Shown here piece after piece: positions 37,515-46,127 of a DNA stretch of 64,000 nt. Origin of the DNA: Enterococcus haemoperoxidus ATCC BAA-382 (lineage in GTDB: Bacteria > Bacillota > Bacilli > Lactobacillales > Enterococcaceae). Numbering within the stretch: the stretch's first letter is position 1; each line of letters starts with the position of its first letter. A program made the translations under genes and the position numbers. The stretch spans positions 62,001-126,000 of the forward strand of contig NZ_KE136480.1 of NCBI RefSeq assembly GCF_000407165.1. The letters run 5' to 3'. The notes beneath the pieces are model-generated. The model saw only the letters and a program-made list of their open reading frames with translations. It did no database searches and was not told where the DNA came from.

Positions 37515-37703
37515 TTACCATCCACAACATCTTGAAGAGCAGCAGCTATAACTACATCTTGTAGAATAACAACTACTTGATGATGATGACGATGATGATG
37601 AAGACCAGCTCCATCCAAAGAAACTCCCTTGTACCTTATTCATTTCTTCTGGTGTTAATTCCTCGAAAGATTTTCCAACTTTTTTCTCAGCTTGTTTGTT
37701 CAT
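37515..37703 (-). CDS. lanA: class II lanthipeptide precursor with an eleven-serine core
   Basis: A 62-residue precursor. The leader (27 residues) ends FEELTPEEMNKVQGS, matching LanM leaders such as those of cytolysin, with probable LanT cleavage after Gly-Ser. The 35-residue core is FFGWSW, then eleven consecutive Ser, then CYSTRCSYSCCSSRCCGW: 6 Cys against 16 Ser and 1 Thr. The ATG at 37703-37701 follows AGGAGG; the longer frame to 37760 lacks a site. I know no lanthipeptide with such a serine run. Dehydration pattern, rings and activity cannot be predicted. Confidence 0.88.
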   Translation of the reverse strand: MNKQAEKKVGKSFEELTPEEMNKVQGSFFGWSWSSSSSSSSSSSCYSTRCSYSCCSSRCCGW

Positions 37704-37731
37704 AGTGTGTTTTCCTCCTAAATGTTTTTTG

Positions 37732-37758
37732 GATAATAAAATGTGCACTTTTATTATC
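37732..37758. promoter_or_regulatory. inverted repeat just upstream of lanA
   Basis: GATAATAAAA and TTTTATTATC arms with a seven-base spacer (TGTGCAC) lie about 10 bases before the lanA ribosome binding site. No T-run follows on the minus strand, so it is not an obvious terminator. It may be an operator or an mRNA-stabilising hairpin. Confidence 0.35.
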
Positions 37759-37824
37759 ATTTATTTAAAATAGATTGTTGTTTAGGCAATCTATCCTAAA
37801 ACAATTTTTCTTCACTGAATCAGA

Positions 37825-40278
37825 TTAAATTGTTAATCTGATAACCGTGAATTTGTTCGCTTCAATTTTGAATTTTGTCGGTGTAGCTTCTTTTGAATAC
37901 CCTCTTACCATGGGTTCGATTTCGTATTCTCCTGGGGCCAAGTAAATACTGATTTGGCCAAAAGTATTCGATACTACTGTCGTTTCAAAAGCTGTACCTT
38001 TAGTACAAGTGATGTTATATTCCAAACCTTTTAGTCCTTCCTTTGTATCATTACTTGAAAGATAAACTAGCGCACGACCTTGTTCTTGTTTTGGTTTGTT
38101 ATAAAAAATTGCATCTGCAATTTCTTCTGCTACGATTTTTTTAGTTTGTACTGGGGCATCAAGATCATAGCCATCTGGGGCTTTCGTTTCTTTGATTGTG
38201 GCTTCTCCCGCAGGTAAATCTGGAAAGAAGAGCTCCCCTTGTACATCTGTAACTCCTTTATGACTATTCCCAGCTGAGTCAGTTACTTCAAACTCTGCAT
38301 TCGGTAAAACGGTATCTGTTTCATAACCATCTTCATCTTTTGCATATTTTGTGATTTTCAAACCACCTAAGTTTTCTTTCTTAATATTGGCATGACTAAT
38401 TTCAGCTATTTTCCCAGATTCAACCGTTACTTCATAAAATGTTGAATCTTGTTCATAGCCAGGCGGTGCTTGAATTTCGATTACATAGTATTTACCTGGT
38501 TCTAGATTATCTAAAAGGATTTCTCCATTATCATTCGTTGTATATGTGCCGACTAATTGCGTATTGTTGTCATAGACTTCAAAGACTGCACCCGGTAAAT
38601 AAACGACTGGTTTTGAATCTTTCACAAATTTAATGATTTTCAATGAACCTGTAACAGGTAATTCTATTTTTTTGTTGATGATGTCAATTGTAGCCTTGCC
38701 ATTTGGATCATTCTTAGAGAGTGTGATAAATTTTGGTGTTGTGTCTAGTTCATATCCCTCTGGTGCTTTCGTTTCGATCAATTTATATATTCCGTAAGGT
38801 AGATCATTTAGATGAGCAATACCATTTGCATCTGTCGTGACTTTGCCAACTAGCAGATCATTGGCGTTATACACATCAAATTCTGCACCAGCTAGTACCG
38901 TTGAGAATTCATCTTTTTTCACTATTTCAAGCATTCCTGTTGTTTTTTCTTTTTTATTTTCCACAGTTACACTAATTAGACCATTTGGATCACCTTTGGA
39001 GATTACGACTGTTTTCGGTGTTGTATCTAATTCATATCCTTCTGGCGCTTTCGTTTCGATAAGCTGATACTGACCGAATGGTAAATCTTTCAGTGTCCCA
39101 ACTCCGTTAGCATTCGTTGTGATTTTACCAACAACTTTGTCGTTTTTGTCTCGAACTTCAAATTCTGCACCAGCTAATCGTTTGCCTGTCTCGTCTTTTT
39201 TAATAACTTCAAGCGCTCCAGTTGTGATTTGTTTTTTATTTACTACAGTAATACTTGCCTTACCATTTGGATCGGTTTTAGATAATGTAACCTGTTTGGC
39301 TGTTGTATCGAGTTCATAGCCATTTGGCGCTATATATTCAACTACTGTATATTTGCCATATGGTAAGTCCTTCACTACAGCAATTCCATTAGCATTCGTG
39401 GTCACTTGCCCAACTAAAACCCTATCACTATTCATAACTATAAACCCAGCTCCAGCTAAAGTTTTACCATTTTCATCTTTTTTAATTATTTCCAAATCAC
39501 CTGTTGTGACTACTTTTTTATTCACTACATTGATAGTCACTACGCCAGTTGAAGAAATAGTGGCATATCTAGGTGTCGAATCTAGTTGATAACCATCTGG
39601 TGCTTTAACTTCGATTAGCTTATATGTTCCATATGAAAGATTCCCTAATGATGCTACACCGTTAGCATTCGTAGTAATTCTTCCTACAATTTGATTGCTT
39701 GCATTGTAAACATCAAAAACAGCACCAGCTAAAAGTTGATTACTTTCATTCTTTTTAATGACTTTAAGACTCCCTTTTTGACTCGGTAAAGGGATATTGC
39801 ATTTAGTTAAACAAATAAATTGCCCTGGTAAAAAAATGTTGAAGTACATTGGCGTTTTTTCTAACTGATAACCCGTTGGTGCTTTCGTTTCACGGACCGA
39901 GTAATAACCAAGAGGCAATGATCTCGTCTCAGCAATACCATTATAGTTTGTCTGAATGACTTGAACAGCTCGGTTAAAACGATCATAAATCGTAAATTGA
40001 GCGCCTGATAGTCTCGCTTTTGTGTGCTCATCAGATTTGATTATTTGTATGCCCCCACGTAATACTGGAATAAAGAATCTTGGAGTTGCTTTGGGCGTTA
40101 CAGAATATCCTTTTTGTATATTCGACAGCGTATTACCTGCTTGATTACTCGTAATGGATGTCGTCGACCATGATCCATTATTCTCTGTTGCTGCCTCAAC
40201 TTTCTTCGTTCCTAAGGCACTGATTGTTAATAAAATTAAAACAAGTGAATAAAATAAATAGCTAACTTTCCGTTTCAT
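37825..40278 (-). CDS. secreted eight-repeat CnaB/SpaA-type surface protein
   Basis: An 817-residue protein with a signal peptide ending near VEAATEN. It holds eight CnaB-like prealbumin domains of about 85-95 residues. Most show VIKKDE (isopeptide lysine), AGAEFEVYD, TTNANG, ETKAPEGYELD (catalytic Glu) and a closing VxNKK asparagine, so self-formed isopeptide bonds are likely. There is no LPXTG motif or C-terminal helix; it ends KFTVIRLTI. I start at the ATG at 40278, since GGGGGAG lies within the first codons of the longer frame. It lies 121 bases before lanA on the same strand. Confidence 0.85.
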   Translation of the reverse strand: MKRKVSYLFYSLVLILLTISALGTKKVEAATENNGSWSTTSITSNQAGNTLSNIQKGYSVTPKATPRFFIPVLRGGIQIIKSDEHTKARLSGAQFTIYDRFNRAVQVIQTNYNGIAETRSLPLGYYSVRETKAPTGYQLEKTPMYFNIFLPGQFICLTKCNIPLPSQKGSLKVIKKNESNQLLAGAVFDVYNASNQIVGRITTNANGVASLGNLSYGTYKLIEVKAPDGYQLDSTPRYATISSTGVVTINVVNKKVVTTGDLEIIKKDENGKTLAGAGFIVMNSDRVLVGQVTTNANGIAVVKDLPYGKYTVVEYIAPNGYELDTTAKQVTLSKTDPNGKASITVVNKKQITTGALEVIKKDETGKRLAGAEFEVRDKNDKVVGKITTNANGVGTLKDLPFGQYQLIETKAPEGYELDTTPKTVVISKGDPNGLISVTVENKKEKTTGMLEIVKKDEFSTVLAGAEFDVYNANDLLVGKVTTDANGIAHLNDLPYGIYKLIETKAPEGYELDTTPKFITLSKNDPNGKATIDIINKKIELPVTGSLKIIKFVKDSKPVVYLPGAVFEVYDNNTQLVGTYTTNDNGEILLDNLEPGKYYVIEIQAPPGYEQDSTFYEVTVESGKIAEISHANIKKENLGGLKITKYAKDEDGYETDTVLPNAEFEVTDSAGNSHKGVTDVQGELFFPDLPAGEATIKETKAPDGYDLDAPVQTKKIVAEEIADAIFYNKPKQEQGRALVYLSSNDTKEGLKGLEYNITCTKGTAFETTVVSNTFGQISIYLAPGEYEIEPMVRGYSKEATPTKFKIEANKFTVIRLTI

Positions 40279-40331
40279 ACAATAAAACTCCCCCAAAAAA
40301 TTTTGATTTTTGACTCTGCTGGCTTATAAAT

Positions 40332-40367
40332 TTAATATGTGATAAACCAAATAAATAATTTGATCAT
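40332..40367 (-). CDS. 11-residue hydrophobic ORF, candidate pheromone or leader peptide
   Basis: ATG at 40367-40365 with GAGAGGAG nine bases upstream encodes MIKLFIWFITY and a TAA stop. It lies 53 bases before the CnaB gene and is divergent from an Rgg-like regulator, the usual position of short hydrophobic peptide pheromone genes. It is much shorter than typical ones (around 20 residues or more), so it may instead be a translated leader. The strong ribosome binding site is the best evidence. Confidence 0.45.
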   Translation of the reverse strand: MIKLFIWFITY

Positions 40368-40440
40368 TGCACCCAACTCCTCTCATATTTCATATATTTT
40401 CAAAAAAAACAAAAATTAATTTAATTTTCTTTTCATTTAC

Positions 40441-40469
40441 AACTAGTTATTTAATGTTTTTGCTATAAT
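40441..40469 (+). promoter_or_regulatory. divergent promoter region of the Rgg-like regulator
   Basis: An extended -10 sequence TGCTATAAT (box 40464-40469) fits a rightward promoter for the regulator. The 8-bp palindrome AACTAGTT (40441-40448) lies between the divergent genes, and the leftward side lacks a good consensus promoter, as expected if it needs an activator. Confidence 0.4.
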
Positions 40470-40534
40470 AACATAAGTATTATAAATTTTTTCACTAGGT
40501 AAATTATTTTATACCGATAGAGAGGAGAACTATT

Positions 40535-41407
40535 TTGAAAAATTATGGAACATTGTTAAAAAAAATACGACAAGACAAAGGTCTTAGTCAAAAGGACATC
40601 TATGATGGAATCATGACCAGACAAACTTATTATTTAATTGAGACAAATGTCAGTATGCCATCGTTTGACAAATTTTTAATGATATTGGAAAAACTTTTTA
40701 TTTCTGTTGAAGAATTTCTGGATTTACTTGATCATGAGTCTTTTCCACCAGAAAATAATTTGTACCATCAATTAAGCCAAGCTGTTTTCAAAAAAGATCA
40801 GCCAGTATTTGAATCACTTATCAAAGAAACGCAAGAAATCTATACAATGACAAACAATAAAAAATACTTCCACCTAAACTTGGTCACTCAAGCCATGGCT
40901 TGTTTGAATAAAGGAGAGACTGACCCTAAAGCTTTTGAATCGTCAAAAAAATTGATGCAGCCAATCAAACATTACTTAGTTGGTATCGACAAATGGTACC
41001 TCTATGAATTAAAGCTCTTGAATAATTCCTTATATTGTTTTGAACTTCATGAAGCAATTGCTTTAGGAAGTTTAGTCGGGACAAAAATCGATTCACTTAG
41101 CACACTGGAACAGTATCAAGAAATCAAATTAAGGATTTATCTAAATCTTTCTTCCTTATGTCTAAATTACCAAGATTATGAAAATACTAAGCTTTTTTCA
41201 ACATTGGCAAAGCAAAACGCTCAAACTGATTACCGCCTATTTGAATTGCTTGTTGCAAATTTAAATTACGAGATTGCTCAAGTAGCGGATAAAAAAATAC
41301 CTGTTAGCGATCACATTACTAAGTATCTTTCTATTTTAGAAAACTTAAACTATCAGGAAACAGTAAATGAATATAAAAAAATTTTAAATAAAAGTAAACT
41401 TTATTGA
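40535..41407 (+). CDS. Rgg/RNPP-type transcriptional regulator
   Basis: A 290-residue regulator: an N-terminal XRE helix-turn-helix (about 4-60, LLKKIRQDKGLSQKDIYDG...QTYYLIE) followed by a wholly helical domain of the Rgg C-terminal type. Such proteins bind short imported peptides and activate adjacent genes. It starts at a TTG after AGAGGAG. It sits between the lanthipeptide half and the fibre half and is divergent from the CnaB-lanA side, so those genes are the likely targets. Its 3' end meets the VWA gene within 29 bases. Confidence 0.85.
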   Translation: MKNYGTLLKKIRQDKGLSQKDIYDGIMTRQTYYLIETNVSMPSFDKFLMILEKLFISVEEFLDLLDHESFPPENNLYHQLSQAVFKKDQPVFESLIKETQEIYTMTNNKKYFHLNLVTQAMACLNKGETDPKAFESSKKLMQPIKHYLVGIDKWYLYELKLLNNSLYCFELHEAIALGSLVGTKIDSLSTLEQYQEIKLRIYLNLSSLCLNYQDYENTKLFSTLAKQNAQTDYRLFELLVANLNYEIAQVADKKIPVSDHITKYLSILENLNYQETVNEYKKILNKSKLY

Positions 41408-41436
41408 CCTTTATTTGTTTTTTTAATCGTTACTAA

Positions 41437-43692
41437 TTACTGTCCAAACGTATTTACTTTATAATCCCAACTGTAAGGTCTGGGTGAAGTAACGAGTTCT
41501 CCATGACTATCTTTCCCCAATTCAGGTTCAATGAACATCGTTACCCAATACGCATGATTTTTTTGATAATCTAACACAACATTGTTACTCTTCACTAATG
41601 CTGATGTGTTGGTTGATAAATGCGTTACGTTTAAGTTATCGTTTGTTGGTGTAGCAATAAATCCAACTATTCTATAATATTCTGGTATTAAATCAGTGAC
41701 TTTTAGTTGTTTTTGTTGTTTGGTCAATGTGATTTCATATTGAGCGAAAAGTTCTTCTGATACTTCCGTTGAAGTGTCTTTCGTTGTACTTTTAGAATTC
41801 AAATTTAATTTTTGATCGGAGTCATCTATAACGGCTCGATAAAACCCTTTTGAAGGGATGACTAACTCCGAGTTTGGTTTAAGCACACTTTGCCGAATGT
41901 GCAGAATCACTGATTTCTTTTCGGATATTTTCTTATTCGTAACAATTATTTGCTGATGGGCACGTGTATTAGCATCTGCGGCAAATTTAAATTTGCTTTT
42001 GTTGCCTAGAGTGACTAAGCCATTAATATCTATTGATGTTTCATATTCTTGCTTCTCTTTTAAAGTTTCCTCTACAAAATAATCCTGATCGGCTTTCCAT
42101 GGATGGACTATTTTTTTTATGTTATTTGCATGAAGTGAGAATTGATCATTTGTTGTATATTGATCTTTTCCATAGTTGAAATCAAATAATTCTGTCTGAT
42201 TCTCTATCTCTTCTCCATTTTCATTATGCAATTTTTTTTGTAAACTAACGATGATCGGCTTCACTTTTGGCACAAGAAACTCTGCTTGTTTCATCGAGTC
42301 ATTGTAGTCTTTATAAACAATAGTTGTTTTCCCATTAGTTGCTGCTAATCCATTATCATCCATAATATTTGGCTTTAAAATCTCATTTTCGGCATTGAGA
42401 CGATACGTAATTTCAGCAAACATAACATCTTCATCAGGATCATTTGAGACTGGCTTTTTGAGTGCACCTACATTCCAGTTAATCGTAGGACTGCCAAGAA
42501 CATTCTTAATTTCAGTGATTCCTTGAGTAGACGTGACACTGTCCTCCATTTCAAACCCTGCTCCCATTGGATCAACAACAAATGCTGATTTGATGGCCCC
42601 GACGATTTCTCCTGCAATACCGCTGAGAATATCTTCCAGATTATCTGCAGTTGCCGAAAAGCTTTTATCTACTGAAGAAGCCATTTCTTTCATCGTTTGA
42701 TTTCCAGTGACCACTTCATCATCTTGAGAGGTAGAATCCATATCCACACCAATTGTGTAAAAATCATCAATCAACCGCTCACCGTTCGACATTTTCTCAT
42801 TTTTAGTAATCGTGGCTTCCGCTATTGCGCTATGAGCATGGTTCGCCATCAAGCGATTTTTTGATTTTGGTGGCATTTGTTCATATTCTGGATAAAATGC
42901 ACCAATACGGTATTTCGCCCCATTTCCATAATAATTACCGCCCTCTTTGTTGACATAGTCATAATTAAAATTTTCTTTGGGAATTGTTTTCACACTTTCA
43001 TAGTAGTCATATCCATTTTGTAAGTAATCAAATTTTTGCATACCTATTAGCTGATTATATGGTGCCGTTGGCGGATAGCTGTATGTAGGTACCCCATCAG
43101 AGATTAAAACGATTTTCCTTTTTTCTCCCTTTGCTTTAGACATCACTTCTGATGCAGATTTGATTCCAGCTTGAGTAAAGGTTCCTCCATTTTCCACTGG
43201 TTCGAGTTCTCTGATTTTATCGATCAATAATTGTTTATGTTTTGAATCGACAAACTGATTGCTCCAACCAGCTTCATTAAAGGTATAATTTGTCACTACT
43301 GTGTTGTATGAAATAAGGGCAATTCTATTCACATAATCTTTTCTTAAAACCAAGTCTACAAATTTTTCAGCAGCAGCTTTTGATTTGGTCATTCGGTCAT
43401 TTTCATGCATACTCCAAGATGTATCTACGATCAAAACAATATCTGTTGGGGGCGGTGGAAATTGGTTACGTCCTTCAATACGCAGTGTGATATCCCATTG
43501 ATTGACCATACCAGCTACAGGTTCTGCCTTTTTACTTAATCTTACTTGTCCAGGTTGTAATTCTGTTTTTTTAGCGGCTTTAATTGGTGCATTCGTGTAT
43601 AATAATGAAGTTTGGACGACATATACAGAACCAATCAAGCAAAAAATAAGCATGATCCATTTCAAAAATCTTAGTTGTATTTTTTTCTTCAA
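41437..43692 (-). CDS. secreted VWA-domain protein, likely fibre-associated adhesin
   Basis: A 751-residue protein with an N-terminal hydrophobic signal or anchor (about 8-30). A von Willebrand A domain (about 83-370) has MIDAS residues DTSWS (Asp90, Ser92, Ser94), a Thr in NGGTFTQAG and Asp in LISDGVP. Beta-rich domains with SpaA-like features follow (FDFNYGKDQYTT..., LSKKGFYRAV-like regions). It ends YKVNTFGQ with no LPXTG or tail helix. VWA tip adhesins occur in pili; here it is last in the fibre operon. TTG start after GGGAGGA. Confidence 0.82.
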   Translation of the reverse strand: MKKKIQLRFLKWIMLIFCLIGSVYVVQTSLLYTNAPIKAAKKTELQPGQVRLSKKAEPVAGMVNQWDITLRIEGRNQFPPPPTDIVLIVDTSWSMHENDRMTKSKAAAEKFVDLVLRKDYVNRIALISYNTVVTNYTFNEAGWSNQFVDSKHKQLLIDKIRELEPVENGGTFTQAGIKSASEVMSKAKGEKRKIVLISDGVPTYSYPPTAPYNQLIGMQKFDYLQNGYDYYESVKTIPKENFNYDYVNKEGGNYYGNGAKYRIGAFYPEYEQMPPKSKNRLMANHAHSAIAEATITKNEKMSNGERLIDDFYTIGVDMDSTSQDDEVVTGNQTMKEMASSVDKSFSATADNLEDILSGIAGEIVGAIKSAFVVDPMGAGFEMEDSVTSTQGITEIKNVLGSPTINWNVGALKKPVSNDPDEDVMFAEITYRLNAENEILKPNIMDDNGLAATNGKTTIVYKDYNDSMKQAEFLVPKVKPIIVSLQKKLHNENGEEIENQTELFDFNYGKDQYTTNDQFSLHANNIKKIVHPWKADQDYFVEETLKEKQEYETSIDINGLVTLGNKSKFKFAADANTRAHQQIIVTNKKISEKKSVILHIRQSVLKPNSELVIPSKGFYRAVIDDSDQKLNLNSKSTTKDTSTEVSEELFAQYEITLTKQQKQLKVTDLIPEYYRIVGFIATPTNDNLNVTHLSTNTSALVKSNNVVLDYQKNHAYWVTMFIEPELGKDSHGELVTSPRPYSWDYKVNTFGQ

Positions 43693-43725
43693 AACAGCAT
43701 TCCTCCCTGTCTGTAAATTTCTAGG

Positions 43726-44385
43726 CTACTCATTGATTACTTGAATTTTTAATAGGTCATCTATTTGCAATAATGGATTAGTAGTTGGTATTTCTCCGTT
43801 CCACCAAGCATCTCTATATGCAAATTTAGTTACGCTGATTCCTTCTACTTTGATTTCAAATGATAGCAACGCCCCTTTATATTCTTCTGTGATAGTTGCC
43901 TGATTCATTGTTACTTTCGTAAATAAATTAGCGGTGTACATGCTTTTTCCTAGTTTATTTTTATAATAAAAATAGCCATCTTTCCCATCGATCCAGTCAT
44001 TTAAATTGTAATCGATACTCAAAACAGGAGCCGTACCCTCAGTTGTTGCTGGTAATAATGTGATTGAACCGTTTGCCTGTTTCTTTGTAAGAATAGGCAA
44101 TGCTAATACTCGGATAAAACTTTCTTGTTCTCCCGTGTTTTTTATCCTTACTTTTTTCGAATAGTCTATGTTAGGTTCAAATGATGTTGGCGGATCGAAT
44201 TCTTCTTCAATTGTCGTCTGGAGATTGCCTACTCTAAATTCATTCTGCTTTTGATCGCTATCTGTTAAGGCCGCATAAGTTTGATATATACCAAATGAAA
44301 AACTGACAAACATCACGACAAATCCTGTAAATAAAAAGAGTTGTTTGGTGCTTAAATATTTTTTTAACCCTTGCTTTTTTTTCAC
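43726..44385 (-). CDS. SipW-dependent fibre subunit paralogue 3 (BsaA/TasA-like)
   Basis: About 219 residues. A basic N-terminus and hydrophobic segment are followed by YAALTDSDQKQNEFRVGNLQ and then IEEEFDPPTSFEPN and KVRIKNTGEQESFIRV. These blocks match the two other paralogues in the operon and the TasA/camelysin pattern in which a SipW-cut signal precedes a beta-sandwich. I prefer the GTG at 44385 with AGGAG ten bases upstream over the GTG at 44409, which lacks a site. The next-upstream gene's stop lies just inside this region. Confidence 0.8.
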   Translation of the reverse strand: MKKKQGLKKYLSTKQLFLFTGFVVMFVSFSFGIYQTYAALTDSDQKQNEFRVGNLQTTIEEEFDPPTSFEPNIDYSKKVRIKNTGEQESFIRVLALPILTKKQANGSITLLPATTEGTAPVLSIDYNLNDWIDGKDGYFYYKNKLGKSMYTANLFTKVTMNQATITEEYKGALLSFEIKVEGISVTKFAYRDAWWNGEIPTTNPLLQIDDLLKIQVINE

Positions 44386-44401
44386 ACGCTTTCCACTCCT
44401 T

Positions 44402-45274
44402 TTAGTCACTTAATCGATCCCAATATAAGTCATACAACTCTCCAGAAGTCCCTATATTCCATGAACTTAAAAGTCCTTTAGTTCCATCATGTGCATCCAT
44501 GATTGGGTTTAATTGATAGAGTGCACCTTTAAATTTGTTTGGCGCACTTTCGCTTAATCGGATGTTTTTCATCACCGGCGCACTTATTTCGCTAGGCTGA
44601 AGCAATTCAGAATAATAAAAGTATCCATCTTTATATAACCAATAATTTTTCGTTCCCATTGGTGGTGTGGAAACATAGATATTATCAGGAAAGGCTAATT
44701 GAAACCAATGTAGTTCTGTTTTTTCTCTGCCACTATCTTTAAATTTATACATTTCAGTTCCAGTTAGCAGATTGGGGACGAGTGCTTTTTCAGCAATGAA
44801 ATTGTGCCCTTCATGCAAAAACGTTCCACCAGCTTGAGCTGCTGGCTTCCATGAGGTTGTATCCTTTTGATCAACTATTGGTCGTACCTCGTTTGGAGAA
44901 ATAGCTAAATTACCATTGCCAGTTTGATCTGCTGTATCTATTTTGAACGTCAATAAATACTCGTATAAACTGATTCGGACAAAGGTAGGAATATTCCCAG
45001 TATTTTTGACTTGTATAACTTTCTTTGTGATTATACCTGGTTGCCATTCAAATTCAGGTTCAAATTCTTCTACAATCTTGGCTGATAATCGTGATCCCTC
45101 AAAATGGTTGACTTCACTATCTTCTGAGACAAACCAAGCATATGTACTTCCTAGAACCATCAAACCAGAAAAGAGAAAGGTACTAACAGCAATGATCAGC
45201 TTCGTGTTTACTTTTGCTTGTTTCTTTTTTCTTCGTCTATTTCTTTTAGTTGAATATTGCTTACTCTTTTTCAT
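44402..45274 (-). CDS. SipW-dependent fibre subunit paralogue 2 (BsaA/TasA-like)
   Basis: A 290-residue protein with a very basic N-terminus (KRNRRRKKKQ), one hydrophobic segment and YAWFVSEDSEVNHFEG, the SipW-type cleavage region. KIVEEFEPEFEWQPG and VKNTGNIPTFVRISLYE match the paralogues. The C-terminal half contains GYFYYSELLQPSE, also shared. The start is the ATG at 45274 after AGGAGG; the longer frame to 45316 is unsupported. Likely a structural part of a TasA-like fibre. Confidence 0.85.
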   Translation of the reverse strand: MKKSKQYSTKRNRRRKKKQAKVNTKLIIAVSTFLFSGLMVLGSTYAWFVSEDSEVNHFEGSRLSAKIVEEFEPEFEWQPGIITKKVIQVKNTGNIPTFVRISLYEYLLTFKIDTADQTGNGNLAISPNEVRPIVDQKDTTSWKPAAQAGGTFLHEGHNFIAEKALVPNLLTGTEMYKFKDSGREKTELHWFQLAFPDNIYVSTPPMGTKNYWLYKDGYFYYSELLQPSEISAPVMKNIRLSESAPNKFKGALYQLNPIMDAHDGTKGLLSSWNIGTSGELYDLYWDRLSD

Positions 45275-45352
45275 GCTGTACCGCCTCCTATCATTTGATC
45301 GTTCTAAAAAATCCAATTGGCGTTCATGTATTTACTGTCGTTTCTATTTGGT

Positions 45353-46093
45353 CTATCCATTTTTTTCTTGTTTTTTATGTTTGATTATCAGTAAGGAAAT
45401 TAAAATCAAGAACAATCCTATGCATGAAAAAAGCAAGGCGTTTCGCCATTCTTCACCTGTGTTCGGTAATTTAAATTTACTTATTAACGTTTCCAAAAAA
45501 GGTTTTTCCGGTTTTTCTGGATCTAAGGTATTCGGCAACATTGTTTTCACAGCTTTAAAATGCCAGATATTCTCTACAACGTTTTTTTCAAAAAAATCTC
45601 TGTTGGTGTAGGCTTTTCCATCTAATTCAAAATGAGCTTCTAACATTTTTGTATCGCCACCTTTGAAAGTACCTAAATTTAATGGCGTTGATGTGTCTTG
45701 TAGATTTAGCGTTTTGTTTATGCCGGATAATGGCCCTTTATAAACTTCTTTCCCTTCATAAATCAAAGTCATCTGAATAGCTTTAGACAGATCTAAGGAC
45801 CCATTGACCATTGTGGGTTTACTGATATTCATTGTTAAGTGATAAGGGATATCTTTTTCAATGTTGATGATCGTAATTTTTGTAGACCATTTTTTCCCTG
45901 GTGCTACATCTCGAATATCAACGAGATATTGACCATCGTTTTTGATTTTAATGCCTTGATCATCGCCAGCTACTATTCCAGGAGGAAGATTAGATTCAGA
46001 ACTTGCTTCAACAGGTTTTAATGCAAGCGGCAAACTGATTAGTAAGAATAAACTTGCCAGCAACCACTTTATTTTCCTGCGTCTTCTTTTCAT
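45353..46093 (-). CDS. LPXTG wall-anchored protein of the fibre operon
   Basis: A 246-residue surface protein: basic start and signal peptide ending near VEASSES, a beta-rich ectodomain (DIRDVAPGKKWSTKITI resembles the SipW-substrate core), then a proline-rich stalk (LDPEKPEKPF) and a C-terminal sortase signal LPNTG (209-213), hydrophobic helix and KHKKQEKNG tail. A second LPNT without Gly occurs earlier, before LDPE. It is placed between fibre subunits 1 and 2 and is the obvious candidate to fix the fibre to peptidoglycan. AAGGAGG precedes the ATG. Confidence 0.85.
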   Translation of the reverse strand: MKRRRRKIKWLLASLFLLISLPLALKPVEASSESNLPPGIVAGDDQGIKIKNDGQYLVDIRDVAPGKKWSTKITIINIEKDIPYHLTMNISKPTMVNGSLDLSKAIQMTLIYEGKEVYKGPLSGINKTLNLQDTSTPLNLGTFKGGDTKMLEAHFELDGKAYTNRDFFEKNVVENIWHFKAVKTMLPNTLDPEKPEKPFLETLISKFKLPNTGEEWRNALLFSCIGLFLILISLLIIKHKKQEKNG

Positions 46094-46127
46094 CCTTTTT
46101 CCTCCTTAAATAGATAGCTACTTTCAA

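Noticed and set aside
37572-37604. Serine run as a sequencing or low-complexity artefact
   Set aside because: Serine codons are mixed (AGT, TCA, TCG, TCT), the frame is intact, and leader, ribosome binding site and LanM/LanT neighbours all fit a real precursor.
37825-39800. DNA-level satellite or CRISPR-like repetition
   Set aside because: It is explained by the coding repeats of the CnaB protein; the several opposite-strand open frames across it are shadows of those repeats.
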